A DNA stretch of 14,617 nt from NCBI GenBank assembly GCA_002348535.1, contig DEBL01000056.1, positions 6,653 to 21,269 on the forward strand, written 5' to 3'. Both the position numbers and the translations under genes were made by a program. Origin of the DNA: Deltaproteobacteria bacterium UBA2957. Its GTDB lineage: Bacteria; Myxococcota_A; UBA796. This document shows, piece after piece, positions 1 to 6,814 of the stretch. Under the pieces are notes generated by a model. The model was not told the origin of the DNA. It was given only the letters and a program-made list of their open reading frames with translations, and made no database searches. Positions within the stretch are counted from its first letter, which is position 1. The number at the start of each line of letters is the position of its first letter.

Positions 1-775
1 CCCCGTCGACTTCCGCCAATAGCAGACTTGCCCGGACGTAATATCGATTGGCGAGCGAACCGACCCCGAGCCATGCCGCAAGTCCCAGACCCGCCGGAAT
101 CATCAGCCACAGCAAGCCGAAGGTCCAACCATTGAGCCATGCAGCCAACCCCATGGATCCAAATTCGGTACCCACACCCACCATCACAAGGGCCACACCC
201 GGTGCGTAAATCAGGGCCGCTTGCATCCGAGGGTTGTCCCCCCGCAGGGCATCGAGCACACCCTCCAGCCGCTCACTGTAGGCAGCCCACACCCCGCCCA
301 GATGCACCAAGAATCCCACCCCGAGGGCACCAGCCCACGCGCTAACCACAAGCAAAAGCGCGGCGCCATAGACGGAAAAACCGCTGACTTGGGCCACGGG
401 CAGCAAGACCACCCCCGCCAGTCCGACAAGGTAGAGTTGAGTGTTCACCGTAGACCGTGCAATGGCCGTGACGAGCTCCCGTGCTCGGATGGGGTGCACG
501 TCAAGCACAGCCCGGTCGGGGCCGCGCACCAGCGCACTGTAGCTGGCGAGAATGACTGCTGCGGCGATGAGGTTTGCGAGGCGCCCAACGGCAACAGAAA
601 GAGCCATCGCATACGCGTCGGGTGGAACACCACTGTCCTTCGGCAGGAACCCGAGCCACGTATCGCTGACCAATGGCAGCGCAGCCACGGCAGCAAGCAC
701 AGGAATCAAGCGGTACCACTGCCAACCCCGGTGCCGGGCAATGGTTCGATGGACCCGGATGTACGGATTGGCCAC
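1..775 (-). CDS. Polytopic membrane protein of unknown function (C-terminus off the left edge)
   Basis: I do not recognise a family with certainty. The reverse strand is open from a GTG at 775 to the window edge (258 codons plus one base). The product has about six hydrophobic stretches, near residues 22-36, 56-80, 114-130, 135-160, 188-202 and 212-242. Between the second and third is a basic hydrophilic stretch (around residues 85-108) containing VHPIRARELV, which resembles the cytosolic segment of ABC-2 type permeases; that is only a suggestion. I chose GTG 775 because GAGAGG lies six bases upstream (782-787). A GTG at 805 in the same frame is possible but has no ribosome site. It is divergent from the secreted-protein gene at 891. 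The missing C-terminus and the next gene to the left would show whether an ATPase partner exists. Confidence 0.75.
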   Translation of the reverse strand, partial: MANPYIRVHRTIARHRGWQWYRLIPVLAAVAALPLVSDTWLGFLPKDSGVPPDAYAMALSVAVGRLANLIAAAVILASYSALVRGPDRAVLDVHPIRARELVTAIARSTVNTQLYLVGLAGVVLLPVAQVSGFSVYGAALLLVVSAWAGALGVGFLVHLGGVWAAYSERLEGVLDALRGDNPRMQAALIYAPGVALVMVGVGTEFGSMGLAAWLNGWTFGLLWLMIPAGLGLAAWLGVGSLANRYYVRASLLLAEVDG

Positions 776-836
776 GGTTTTCCTCTCAGCGAACTCACGC
801 TTCACGAAATGCCCACAAACCTGCGGGCCCAAAACG

Positions 837-864
837 TTGACAAACGACTCGTCCCTTGTAACTT
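837..864 (+). promoter_or_regulatory. Candidate sigma-70 type promoter for the gene at 891
   Basis: A perfect TTGACA lies at 837-842. Sixteen bases on is TAACTT (859-864), which matches TATAAT only at three positions. The predicted start would fall about 20 bases before the GTG at 891. The -35 is convincing and the -10 is weak. The 776-890 gap must also hold the promoter of the divergent membrane-protein gene, for which I see no clear boxes. Confidence 0.35.
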
Positions 865-890
865 GGCCAGTCGATTTTGATGGAGAACCT

Positions 891-1544
891 GTGATTTCAC
901 TGTTGACTATGCTGTTGTGGGGTGTCCCTGCCCGTGCCGAAGGCACGGAGGTGGATGCCGATTTTGAGTTCCTCGAGGAGGGTGAACGCAACCGACAGCG
1001 GGTCGAGGCCGATCGGGCCCCAAGCGCGAGCATCTTTCTCAAAGAGGATGAAGACGCTGCGGGCGAGCCGTGGGAGGCCGCCGACTCGGGCGAACCGTTC
1101 GAATCGTATGAGGTTGACCCCGATGCAGACCTTGACGATGGAGAGAGCATCTTCATGGATGACCCCATTGAAGACATGGTCGGTCTCGGACCGGACATCA
1201 GTCGTTTAGTGCCCCTCGGAGACAACTTCGATCTCACGGTTGAGGTATCGAAGTACGGGCCCACGGTCGCGGAGCTGCCTCTCTTGGTTGCCCGCGACCC
1301 GAGTGACCTAATCGGTAACCTCTGGGTGGTTGCGGACTTCTACTTGGACGGAAAGAAGACGGGTGAATCACGACACCTGTTCACGCGCGGTAGTGCCTCC
1401 GACTTACACCCAACGTACGCTTGGCTGAAGGCTCATGTCCCGCTCTCTGGGCCCGGCGGCATCGTAGAAGTCCGAGTTTTCGCCGCCCCGGAAGGCAAGA
1501 AAGAGGCCTTGTTGTTTACACGCAAGGCGACGTTCACGCGTTGA
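891..1544 (+). CDS. Secreted acidic protein of unknown function
   Basis: No family recognised. From a GTG at 891 (GGAG at 882-885, five bases upstream) the product is 217 aa. It opens with a short hydrophobic segment ending in ARA at residues 14-16, which fits a signal peptidase I site, so export to the periplasm or outside is likely. Residues 17 to about 105 are highly acidic (many Asp/Glu) and probably disordered. Residues 105-217 look like a compact beta-rich domain with alternating hydrophobic residues. The frame stays open upstream to an ATG at 552, but that region is the coding strand of the membrane protein's complement and includes the promoter, so the long form is rejected. The gene converges on miaB with only six bases between the stop codons, leaving no room for a terminator. 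Confidence 0.75.
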   Translation: MISLLTMLLWGVPARAEGTEVDADFEFLEEGERNRQRVEADRAPSASIFLKEDEDAAGEPWEAADSGEPFESYEVDPDADLDDGESIFMDDPIEDMVGLGPDISRLVPLGDNFDLTVEVSKYGPTVAELPLLVARDPSDLIGNLWVVADFYLDGKKTGESRHLFTRGSASDLHPTYAWLKAHVPLSGPGGIVEVRVFAAPEGKKEALLFTRKATFTR

Positions 1545-1550
1545 CTTGGG

Positions 1551-2909
1551 TTACGCGAAGAGCGCCGGCTCACCTCGAAGCGAGTTTGTAAACCCAGCGA
1601 TAATGGACACATCAACCGTGTGGCCGATTTGGTCCAAGCTGCCCGGGAAGTTGACAATCTTAAAGGTGCTCGTCCGACCACAGACCACGCCCTCGTCGTA
1701 CCGACTCGGACCCTCGACAAGCACGGCGTGGGTTTGACCCGCAAGGGCCTCGTTCGCCTGCCTCGATATCTCTCGCTGGCGCGCCTGAAGACGCATCAGT
1801 CGAGCTTGGGCCACATCGTGAGGCACCTCATGCTTCAAGAGCCGCAAAGCAGGCGTGTCCGGGCGCTGAGAATACTTGAAGGAGAAGGATGACTCAAAGC
1901 CCACAATGTCCAGCAGCGTCATGGTCTCCTCGAAGTCCTCATCCGACTCCCCCGGGAAGCCAACGATGAAGTCGGTGCTGAGGACGATGTCCGGGCGAGC
2001 GTCCTTGAGTTGTTCGACCACGTCGAGAAAGCGCTCGCGTGTGTAGAACCGCTTCATTCTGCGTAGCACCCGACTGCTTCCCGACTGGACCGGGAGGTGC
2101 AGATGACTGGTGAGCTTGGGTAGGTCCCGGTAGGCCTGAATTACATCCGGCCCCATGTCTCTGGGATGGCTTGTAGTGTAGCGAATGCGCTCCACGCCTT
2201 TGACGTCCGAAACGGCATACAACAGCTGTGCAAAGGTGCGCTCACCCGCAACTTTTAGGCCGTAGCTGTTTACGTTCTGTCCGATAAGGGTGATTTCGCG
2301 GACACCGGTGTCGACCAACGCCTGAACCTCGGCCACAATTTGATCGGAAGGCCGCGACACCTCAGGGCCTCGAGTCGATGGAACAATGCAGAATGTGCAC
2401 TTGTTGTCGCAACCCTTCTGAATGGTAACGAAGGCACCCACTTGACCCTCCGACGCAGGATCAAGGTCAGAGGCGAACACGTAGGTATCGAGATCCAAAA
2501 ATTGTGTGTCGAGCACCTGTTTTGTTGCGCGAGGGACTTCGGACCCTGCCGCCGATACAAGGTCGCGGACCCGTGGAACCGCGTCCGGCCCAAACACAAG
2601 GTCGAGTTCTCGGTACCGCTTGAGCAGCTTATCGCCCTCTTGCTGGGCGACGCATCCGGCCACGGCCACCGTGACTGGACGGTCTTGCGTGCGCTTAATC
2701 TTCAGGGCCTCGCCCAGAAACGAGTGCAGCTTGAGTTCCGGCTTTTCCCGAATTGAGCAGGTGTTCACGATGATCACATCTGCGTCATCCATCGACTCGG
2801 TTGGCTCATAGCCATCCTTGCCCAAGAGGGCGTGGATCTTCCCGGTGTCATAGACGTTCATTTGACAGCCAAAGGTCTGGACAAAAACCTTACCCACAGG
2901 TGACTCCAT
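1551..2909 (-). CDS. miaB: tRNA-2-methylthio-N6-dimethylallyladenosine synthase MiaB
   Basis: This radical-SAM methylthiotransferase converts i6A37 of tRNAs reading UNN codons into ms2i6A37 in the cytoplasm. All three family modules are visible in the 452-aa product. The N-terminal methylthiotransferase domain has three cluster cysteines, C15 (TFGCQMN), C51 (NTCSIRE) and C86 (GCVAQQ). The radical-SAM core has CxxxCxxC at C167, C171 and C174 (GCDNKCTFC). A C-terminal TRAM domain occupies about the last 70 residues. Length matches the family. The start is uncertain: ATG 2909 puts the start close to the conserved TFGCQMN, as usual in MiaB, but lacks a ribosome site. In-frame GTGs at 2960 and 2963 would add 17-18 residues, also without a good ribosome site. 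It is divergent from the small lipoprotein gene. Confidence 0.96.
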   Translation of the reverse strand: MESPVGKVFVQTFGCQMNVYDTGKIHALLGKDGYEPTESMDDADVIIVNTCSIREKPELKLHSFLGEALKIKRTQDRPVTVAVAGCVAQQEGDKLLKRYRELDLVFGPDAVPRVRDLVSAAGSEVPRATKQVLDTQFLDLDTYVFASDLDPASEGQVGAFVTIQKGCDNKCTFCIVPSTRGPEVSRPSDQIVAEVQALVDTGVREITLIGQNVNSYGLKVAGERTFAQLLYAVSDVKGVERIRYTTSHPRDMGPDVIQAYRDLPKLTSHLHLPVQSGSSRVLRRMKRFYTRERFLDVVEQLKDARPDIVLSTDFIVGFPGESDEDFEETMTLLDIVGFESSFSFKYSQRPDTPALRLLKHEVPHDVAQARLMRLQARQREISRQANEALAGQTHAVLVEGPSRYDEGVVCGRTSTFKIVNFPGSLDQIGHTVDVSIIAGFTNSLRGEPALFA

Positions 2910-2964
2910 CGGTTCAAGAAGAGCAACTACCCGACGATCGGGGTGCCCGGCAAGTGACACCACC

Positions 2965-2976
2965 GTGAGATCTCAC
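2965..2976. promoter_or_regulatory. Perfect 12-bp palindrome, candidate operator
   Basis: GTGAGATCTCAC reads identically on both strands. It lies in the short divergent region between miaB and the lipoprotein gene at 3013, about 20 bases upstream of the lipoprotein's TATACT box and directly upstream of the GTG alternatives for miaB. The symmetry suggests a dimeric regulator site. A single 12-bp palindrome can occur by chance, so this is only a candidate. Confidence 0.3.
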
Positions 2977-2996
2977 CCCATCGTACCGCATCGCAC

Positions 2997-3007
2997 CCGG
3001 TATACTC
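2997..3007 (+). promoter_or_regulatory. CCGGTATACTC box: probable -10 region of a leaderless lipoprotein gene
   Basis: TATACT at 3001-3006 matches the -10 consensus at five of six positions. The A of the ATG at 3013 is the seventh base after it, which is where transcription normally begins, and there is no Shine-Dalgarno sequence. The same 11-base string precedes the lipoprotein gene at 11426. No convincing -35 element is visible. Confidence 0.5.
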
Positions 3008-3012
3008 AGGCC

Positions 3013-3309
3013 ATGCTGTTCACCATCGCCTTTTTTATGTGGTCCGGAACAACCGGATGTGTCCAAGAGCCAACAGCCTGTGAGCAACTCGAAGACGACG
3101 TCTGCGCGTGCGAGGGAGAGGCTGCCGAGTACAACTGCGACCTTCGATCAGATCAGGCAGCGGAGGCCACACAACTGCTTGAGAGTGACGACATAGACGG
3201 GCACGATGATGCCCAAGAGGTCTGCGCAGAAGTGTATGAGGCCTTTATCGATGCTGGCGGATGCGGCTCGTTGATCATGCCCGATGCGAGTGCTCAAGAT
3301 GAGTCTTGA
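3013..3309 (+). CDS. Small cysteine-containing putative lipoprotein
   Basis: No family recognised. The 98-aa product starts at ATG 3013 with a hydrophobic segment followed by TTGC, an imperfect lipobox with Cys16 as the would-be lipidated residue. The mature part is acidic and has further cysteines near residues 23, 31, 33, 41, 71 and 80, enough for three disulfides in the periplasm. An in-frame ATG at 2965 exists, but it would place the palindrome and TATACT box inside the gene and destroy the signal sequence. It ends three bases before the stop codon of the convergent acyl-ACP-reductase-like gene. Confidence 0.7.
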   Translation: MLFTIAFFMWSGTTGCVQEPTACEQLEDDVCACEGEAAEYNCDLRSDQAAEATQLLESDDIDGHDDAQEVCAEVYEAFIDAGGCGSLIMPDASAQDES

Positions 3310-3312
3310 CGC

Positions 3313-4332
3313 TCACGGCACGATCAACTGATTTGAGTCAACAGCGCTCCACCCCTTCGCAAGTCTCGGCGCGAAACCGAGCCGCTGAGCGGCTTCCCCA
3401 AATTCGACAACATCAGTCGGATCGAGCGCGCGTCCGATGCTGTAGGGCTCGCGCCGATGACTGCATGCCAGCACCAGCGGCTCAATCAGGCACGCAAACA
3501 CTTGATTGGGACCGTAGCCACTGAGCACGTGGTACAGCCACCCCCAAAACCCTTTGCGCCAGTGTGCCGGAAACGAAACGGCTTCCCCGGCGAGAATCCG
3601 AACGGACGGATCCGGTCGACCAATGACCGTCCCAGGGATCGCCACATCAATCACCACCGCATGGTCTCGAATGCACGCCGCAGGTACAGTCCCGCCCGTC
3701 GGACCCGCACCGACGATTACGGTGGCTCCCGCCACAGCCTCCTCAGCCGTCTGCGCTGAACGAGCCGCAATGCTGCGCGCAGCGCGCGGGTGGTCGACGG
3801 TCACGTCGAATCCGTCTTCCACAAGCCGCCGCGCCACCGCCTGCCCCACAGGACTTCTCGCGCCCACGATGCTTACGCGGTCTTCTTGTCGTACTACACA
3901 CACCGCGCGCACGTTTTCAAGCAAGGCCCAAGCCGTTGCGGCGCCGCCATTCGTCACCGGAGGTGCAAGCTGTTCTGCCAGCGCATCACCGCGTCCTCCG
4001 ACCACTGCGCACAAGCTGCCGAGCCCGACCGCAGACACCGGTCCAGCCAGCTTCACTGCATGCGCCATGCAATTCACGGCCCGATCTTGATCGGCAAGCA
4101 TGTCTGCAGGGATCATCGGGACGCCAACGACCACGCCCTCTGCCACTCCGCTCAACTGAAACGAGCACACGGGAACCGCATCATCAGGTCGGGTGCCGTC
4201 GTTCCACTGCCCCACAAGGTCGAGGCGACCGCTGGGAACCCCCATAATGCCGCGGTGCAGGCGACTCAGCGCATGAACGACGAAGCAAAACCGCGGAAGC
4301 GGTGCAGGCAGATGGTCAGCCGGTGGCGCCAT
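3313..4332 (-). CDS. Homologue of cyanobacterial aldehyde-forming long-chain acyl-ACP reductase (AAR)
   Basis: AAR reduces acyl-ACP with NADPH to free fatty aldehyde through a cysteine thioester. Several AAR landmarks appear in order in this 339-aa protein, whose length equals the family's. FVVH is at 17-20. A stretch at about residues 63-92 ends in MAHAVK, like the AAR AMAHAQK region. AVGLGS (101-106) corresponds to ALGGFS, and VTNGGAATA (126-134) to TTGNTHTA. A Rossmann segment follows (about 152-232, GARSPVGQAV). QVFAC at 277-281 places Cys281 at the position of the catalytic cysteine in AAR (QMFAC), then YSIGR at 297-301 matches FSWGR. The ATG lies inside the ACP gene (17-nt overlap), so the two are translationally coupled and ACP is the likely substrate carrier. 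The recognition is from remembered family motifs; FolD or shikimate dehydrogenase share only the Rossmann part. No aldehyde deformylating oxygenase is present. Confidence 0.8.
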   Translation of the reverse strand: MAPPADHLPAPLPRFCFVVHALSRLHRGIMGVPSGRLDLVGQWNDGTRPDDAVPVCSFQLSGVAEGVVVGVPMIPADMLADQDRAVNCMAHAVKLAGPVSAVGLGSLCAVVGGRGDALAEQLAPPVTNGGAATAWALLENVRAVCVVRQEDRVSIVGARSPVGQAVARRLVEDGFDVTVDHPRAARSIAARSAQTAEEAVAGATVIVGAGPTGGTVPAACIRDHAVVIDVAIPGTVIGRPDPSVRILAGEAVSFPAHWRKGFWGWLYHVLSGYGPNQVFACLIEPLVLACSHRREPYSIGRALDPTDVVEFGEAAQRLGFAPRLAKGWSAVDSNQLIVP

Positions 4333-4741
4333 CGCCGGACGCCTTCTGCTCCATCAAGTGACAAACCAAGTTGTAAAACGTCGCCACACGAAACACTTCG
4401 GGCACCTCGGTCACGCGCATGCCGGTCACGAATTCATCGGCTGGCACTTCGGGCATCAGCTGTCGCAACGCTGTCAGTCCGTCGGCGGTCAAGATGCCAT
4501 CCACTTCGTACTGACCGGCTTCCTCTTGGGCCGTTCCCTCGATTCCACCGCGGGGAATCTTGATGTCAAAGGCGCGTTCAAGACGGTAGACGATGTCGAG
4601 AAAATCGAGGCTCTCCGCGCCGAGATCTTCAATCAACTTGGCGTCCAGTTCGACCTCATCGTCTTCGAGGCCGAGGGCCGCTGCGAATGCATCGCGCACC
4701 TTCAACCAAACCGCCTCATCTGGATTCAAGTGGTAGCTCAT
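4316..4741 (-). CDS. Acyl carrier protein with C-terminal extension
   Basis: This carries the growing or finished acyl chain as a phosphopantetheine thioester. Residues 10-65 form a standard ACP: DLGAESLDFLDIVYRLE at 39-55 has Ser44 as the attachment site, followed by the usual FDIKIP. The protein is 141 aa, against about 80 for a normal ACP. The extra 60-75 residues after IP (about 64-141) include a region suggesting a small helical add-on (EVFRVATFYNLVCHLM) that probably docks a partner. I chose ATG 4741 because GGGGAG lies eight bases upstream (4750-4755); an ATG at 4765 is in frame but poorer. It overlaps the AAR-like gene by 17 nt, and its ATG overlaps (ATGA) the end of the open stretch that follows ketosynthase beta 2. 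Confidence 0.93.
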   Translation of the reverse strand: MSYHLNPDEAVWLKVRDAFAAALGLEDDEVELDAKLIEDLGAESLDFLDIVYRLERAFDIKIPRGGIEGTAQEEAGQYEVDGILTADGLTALRQLMPEVPADEFVTGMRVTEVPEVFRVATFYNLVCHLMEQKASGDGATG

Positions 4742-4842
4742 GTCCGATTCTCCCCGTCGGCACACAGACAGCCCGACGTGGAATGCACGATAACCGTCAA
4801 CTGGAAGACCAGCCGGACAGAGTCGACATCGTCACCCATCGG
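4738..4842 (-). other. Open in-frame extension after the TGA of ketosynthase beta 2
   Basis: After the TGA at 4843-4845, the same reading frame stays open for 34 codons and ends in a TGA (4738-4740) that shares ATGA with the ACP start. Apart from this 101-bp gap, every junction in the operon is an overlap. The encoded stretch contains a hydrophobic strand-like segment (LVFQLTVIV) about where ketosynthase beta 1 has its last strand. It may be the severed C-terminus of beta 2, a read-through tail or a 33-codon small ORF starting at 4839. By itself an open run of this length is not statistically striking. Confidence 0.35.
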
Positions 4843-5595
4843 TCACCGTTCCCTCAACCAGCGCTGGCACACGTCAACCGGCCCGGTTGCAGAGCCGAGG
4901 AACCCAACATTTCCGATGAAGGAATCCGGAGCATCGGTGTCCAGCCTATCAACCACGTCAGGTGTTCCGGGTCGAAACACCACGAAACCAGCACCGTCAC
5001 CACACGCCGCGTCGGGCACGACTGCGCTGGCTTCCGCCCAAGCGTCCGCCCCCCCGGCAACCACAAGGTCCGCTCGCCCCTCTGCGACGGCCAGCGCACC
5101 CTCGCGAAGGGCATTCCATCCCCCCGAGGGACCGTCGCAATAGTTGGCGTTTACACCCTGTAGATCGTGAATGGCAGCAGCGAATCCAATGATGTTGTTA
5201 GACAGCCCGCGAACCAGCCAAAGGGGATGAATAAGCGGGTATCCCTGCTCCGCATAGCGCTGCATGTCGAAGCCATCGGGACCCATCGACGCTTCGAGCG
5301 CGTACCGCAGATCGTCGGGGTCTCCTGACTGCGGACTGGCCCCGACGTAGATTCCTCTTCGATCGGGGGGCACATCGTGCCAGTCTCCATCATCATCGAG
5401 CGCCATCTGAACGCCCGCGATCCCCAACTGAACGGCTCGAGTCATTAGCTTCAACGATTTACGGTCGGCGATGTACGACCGAGCGCGAAAGTTAGGAACG
5501 GGTCCACCGGACGCCTCGCCAGTGCCGTCAATGCCAATCCCTGCAGGGCACAGCAGCCCCACGCCCGTAATGGTCACCGACCGACGTTCACCCAA
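4843..5595 (-). CDS. Degenerate ketosynthase beta-like subunit 2, short, TTG start
   Basis: Thiolase-fold ketoacyl synthase relative of 250 aa (family usually about 400). Residues 6-12 give the first strand (SVTITGVG). DRKSLKLM at 44-51 parallels DRKLM in ketosynthase beta 1. A nucleophile-region match (NANYCDGPSGGW) keeps Cys153, followed by RADLVVAGGADAW. Neither catalytic histidine is present: there is no NAHGT block, and GFLGSATGPV near 231-240 has Ser where GH is expected. A full synthase reaction is therefore unlikely; a chain-length-factor-like role with ketosynthase alpha 2 is the inference. I chose TTG 5595 because GGAGGT ends five bases upstream (5601-5606); GTG 5577 has a poorer site. 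It overlaps ketosynthase alpha 2 by 8 nt, the same overlap as in the other pair. The C-terminus seems cut by an in-frame TGA. Confidence 0.8.
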   Translation of the reverse strand: MGERRSVTITGVGLLCPAGIGIDGTGEASGGPVPNFRARSYIADRKSLKLMTRAVQLGIAGVQMALDDDGDWHDVPPDRRGIYVGASPQSGDPDDLRYALEASMGPDGFDMQRYAEQGYPLIHPLWLVRGLSNNIIGFAAAIHDLQGVNANYCDGPSGGWNALREGALAVAEGRADLVVAGGADAWAEASAVVPDAACGDGAGFVVFRPGTPDVVDRLDTDAPDSFIGNVGFLGSATGPVDVCQRWLRER

Positions 5596-6814
5596 GAGCC
5601 ACCTCCGCGTGACCGAACACAAGTGCTGCGTTCTGACCGCCAAATCCAAAACTGTTGGACACCATCACCGACGGAGGGCGCTGCATGGGGTTCATTAAAA
5701 CATCGATCTTCACCGATGGGTCTTGTTCGATGAGCCCGGCCGTTCCCGGCATAAAGCCGCACTCAAGCGCGCCGATGCATCCCGCAGCTTCAATGGCGCC
5801 CGCCGCCGCAATTGTGTGGCCTATTGCCCCCTTGAACGAACTCACGGTGGCCCCCGGTGTCACTCTCGCGATTGCTGCCGCCTCCGCCACATCTCCGACT
5901 GGAGTTGCCGTTGCGTGCGCGTTCACATGGTCGACATCGCTTCCGACAAGGCCAGCGTCCACCAATGCTGCCCGCATGGCTGCCTCAGCGCCCAATCCAT
6001 CGGGCTGAGGAGCGGTGGCCGCGTGACCATCGACACTCGTGCCGGCACCCATAAGCACGGCCCGAATTCGGGCGCCTCGTTTGCGCGCATGCGATTCTGA
6101 TTCGAGCACTAAAATCGCAGCACCTTCGCCGATCAGAAAGCCGTCTCGATTGCGATCAAACGGGCGTCCAAGACCGGGAGACAAGGCACCCAGCACAACA
6201 AAGCTAAGCAACCCAAACGGGTGCAGCATGCTGTCGTGGCCGCCGACAATCGCGACATCGGCCTCACCCCTACGAATGGCTCGAAACCCCTCTGCAATGG
6301 CCTGCGCAGCCGCAGCACAGGCTGAAAAGCTGGTGCCACAGGGTCCAGCGGCTTGGACACGCCTCGCCACCTCAGTGGTCACTCGAGCCGGATCGTGCCT
6401 CCCGGGCGCCACCCGGTCAAAGGCGAGATCGCGCAGCATAGAAGCCCGGTCAAAATCGCTACCGTCGGCGAGAATATGCGTGTACGCGTCCTGCTCAAGC
6501 TCGAGCGGCGTGACGCTTGAAAGGCCAGTGCCAAGGAACACCGATCGCCGGCCGTGACCAAGACCGTCGGCGTCATCGATCGCCTCATCGAGCGCCGCCA
6601 TTGCGAGCCACGCTTTGCGGTCATCTTCGAACCCAACCAGTGGGGCAATGTGGGCGTTGACCGATGCGACTCGACTCAGCGGAAGCGGTCCATCGTACGG
6701 ACTCACCGCCGCATGATTGTGCCGGAGCGATTCAAGAAGGTCCCCATAGGACGATCCCGCGGAACTCACGACACCAATTCCCGTCACAACAACGGGTCTT
6801 AGCGCTGCGCACAT
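5588..6814 (-). CDS. Beta-ketoacyl synthase (KAS II/FabF-like), catalytic subunit 2
   Basis: Decarboxylative Claisen condensation of an acyl chain with malonyl-ACP (408 aa). The full KAS triad is present: Cys166 in TSFSACAAAAQA, His300 in NAHATATPVGD and His333 in FKGAIGHTIAAAGAIEA, with Lys328 before it and FGFGGQN near the C-terminus. The canonical Gly of NAHGT is Ala here, and the SSS after the nucleophile is AAA, so it diverges from housekeeping FabF. I chose ATG 6814 because the family begins a few residues before VVVTGIG. An ATG at 6844 would add ten residues lying inside the kinase gene. It overlaps the kinase gene by 16 nt and ketosynthase beta 2 by 8 nt. Confidence 0.93.
   Translation of the reverse strand: MCAALRPVVVTGIGVVSSAGSSYGDLLESLRHNHAAVSPYDGPLPLSRVASVNAHIAPLVGFEDDRKAWLAMAALDEAIDDADGLGHGRRSVFLGTGLSSVTPLELEQDAYTHILADGSDFDRASMLRDLAFDRVAPGRHDPARVTTEVARRVQAAGPCGTSFSACAAAAQAIAEGFRAIRRGEADVAIVGGHDSMLHPFGLLSFVVLGALSPGLGRPFDRNRDGFLIGEGAAILVLESESHARKRGARIRAVLMGAGTSVDGHAATAPQPDGLGAEAAMRAALVDAGLVGSDVDHVNAHATATPVGDVAEAAAIARVTPGATVSSFKGAIGHTIAAAGAIEAAGCIGALECGFMPGTAGLIEQDPSVKIDVLMNPMQRPPSVMVSNSFGFGGQNAALVFGHAEVALG

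Noticed and set aside
552..890. Upstream extension of the secreted-protein ORF to ATG 552
   Set aside because: It overlaps the opposite-strand membrane-protein gene and the promoter region, and would hide the signal peptide. GTG 891 has its own ribosome site.
3313..4332. FolD or shikimate dehydrogenase identity for the reductase-like gene
   Set aside because: Only the Rossmann part fits. The N-terminal and C-terminal blocks (MAHAVK, AVGLGS, QVFAC, YSIGR) match AAR instead.
3790..4563. Plus-strand ORF of 257 codons
   Set aside because: Shadow of the AAR-like and ACP genes, with Arg/His/Pro-rich composition and no motif.
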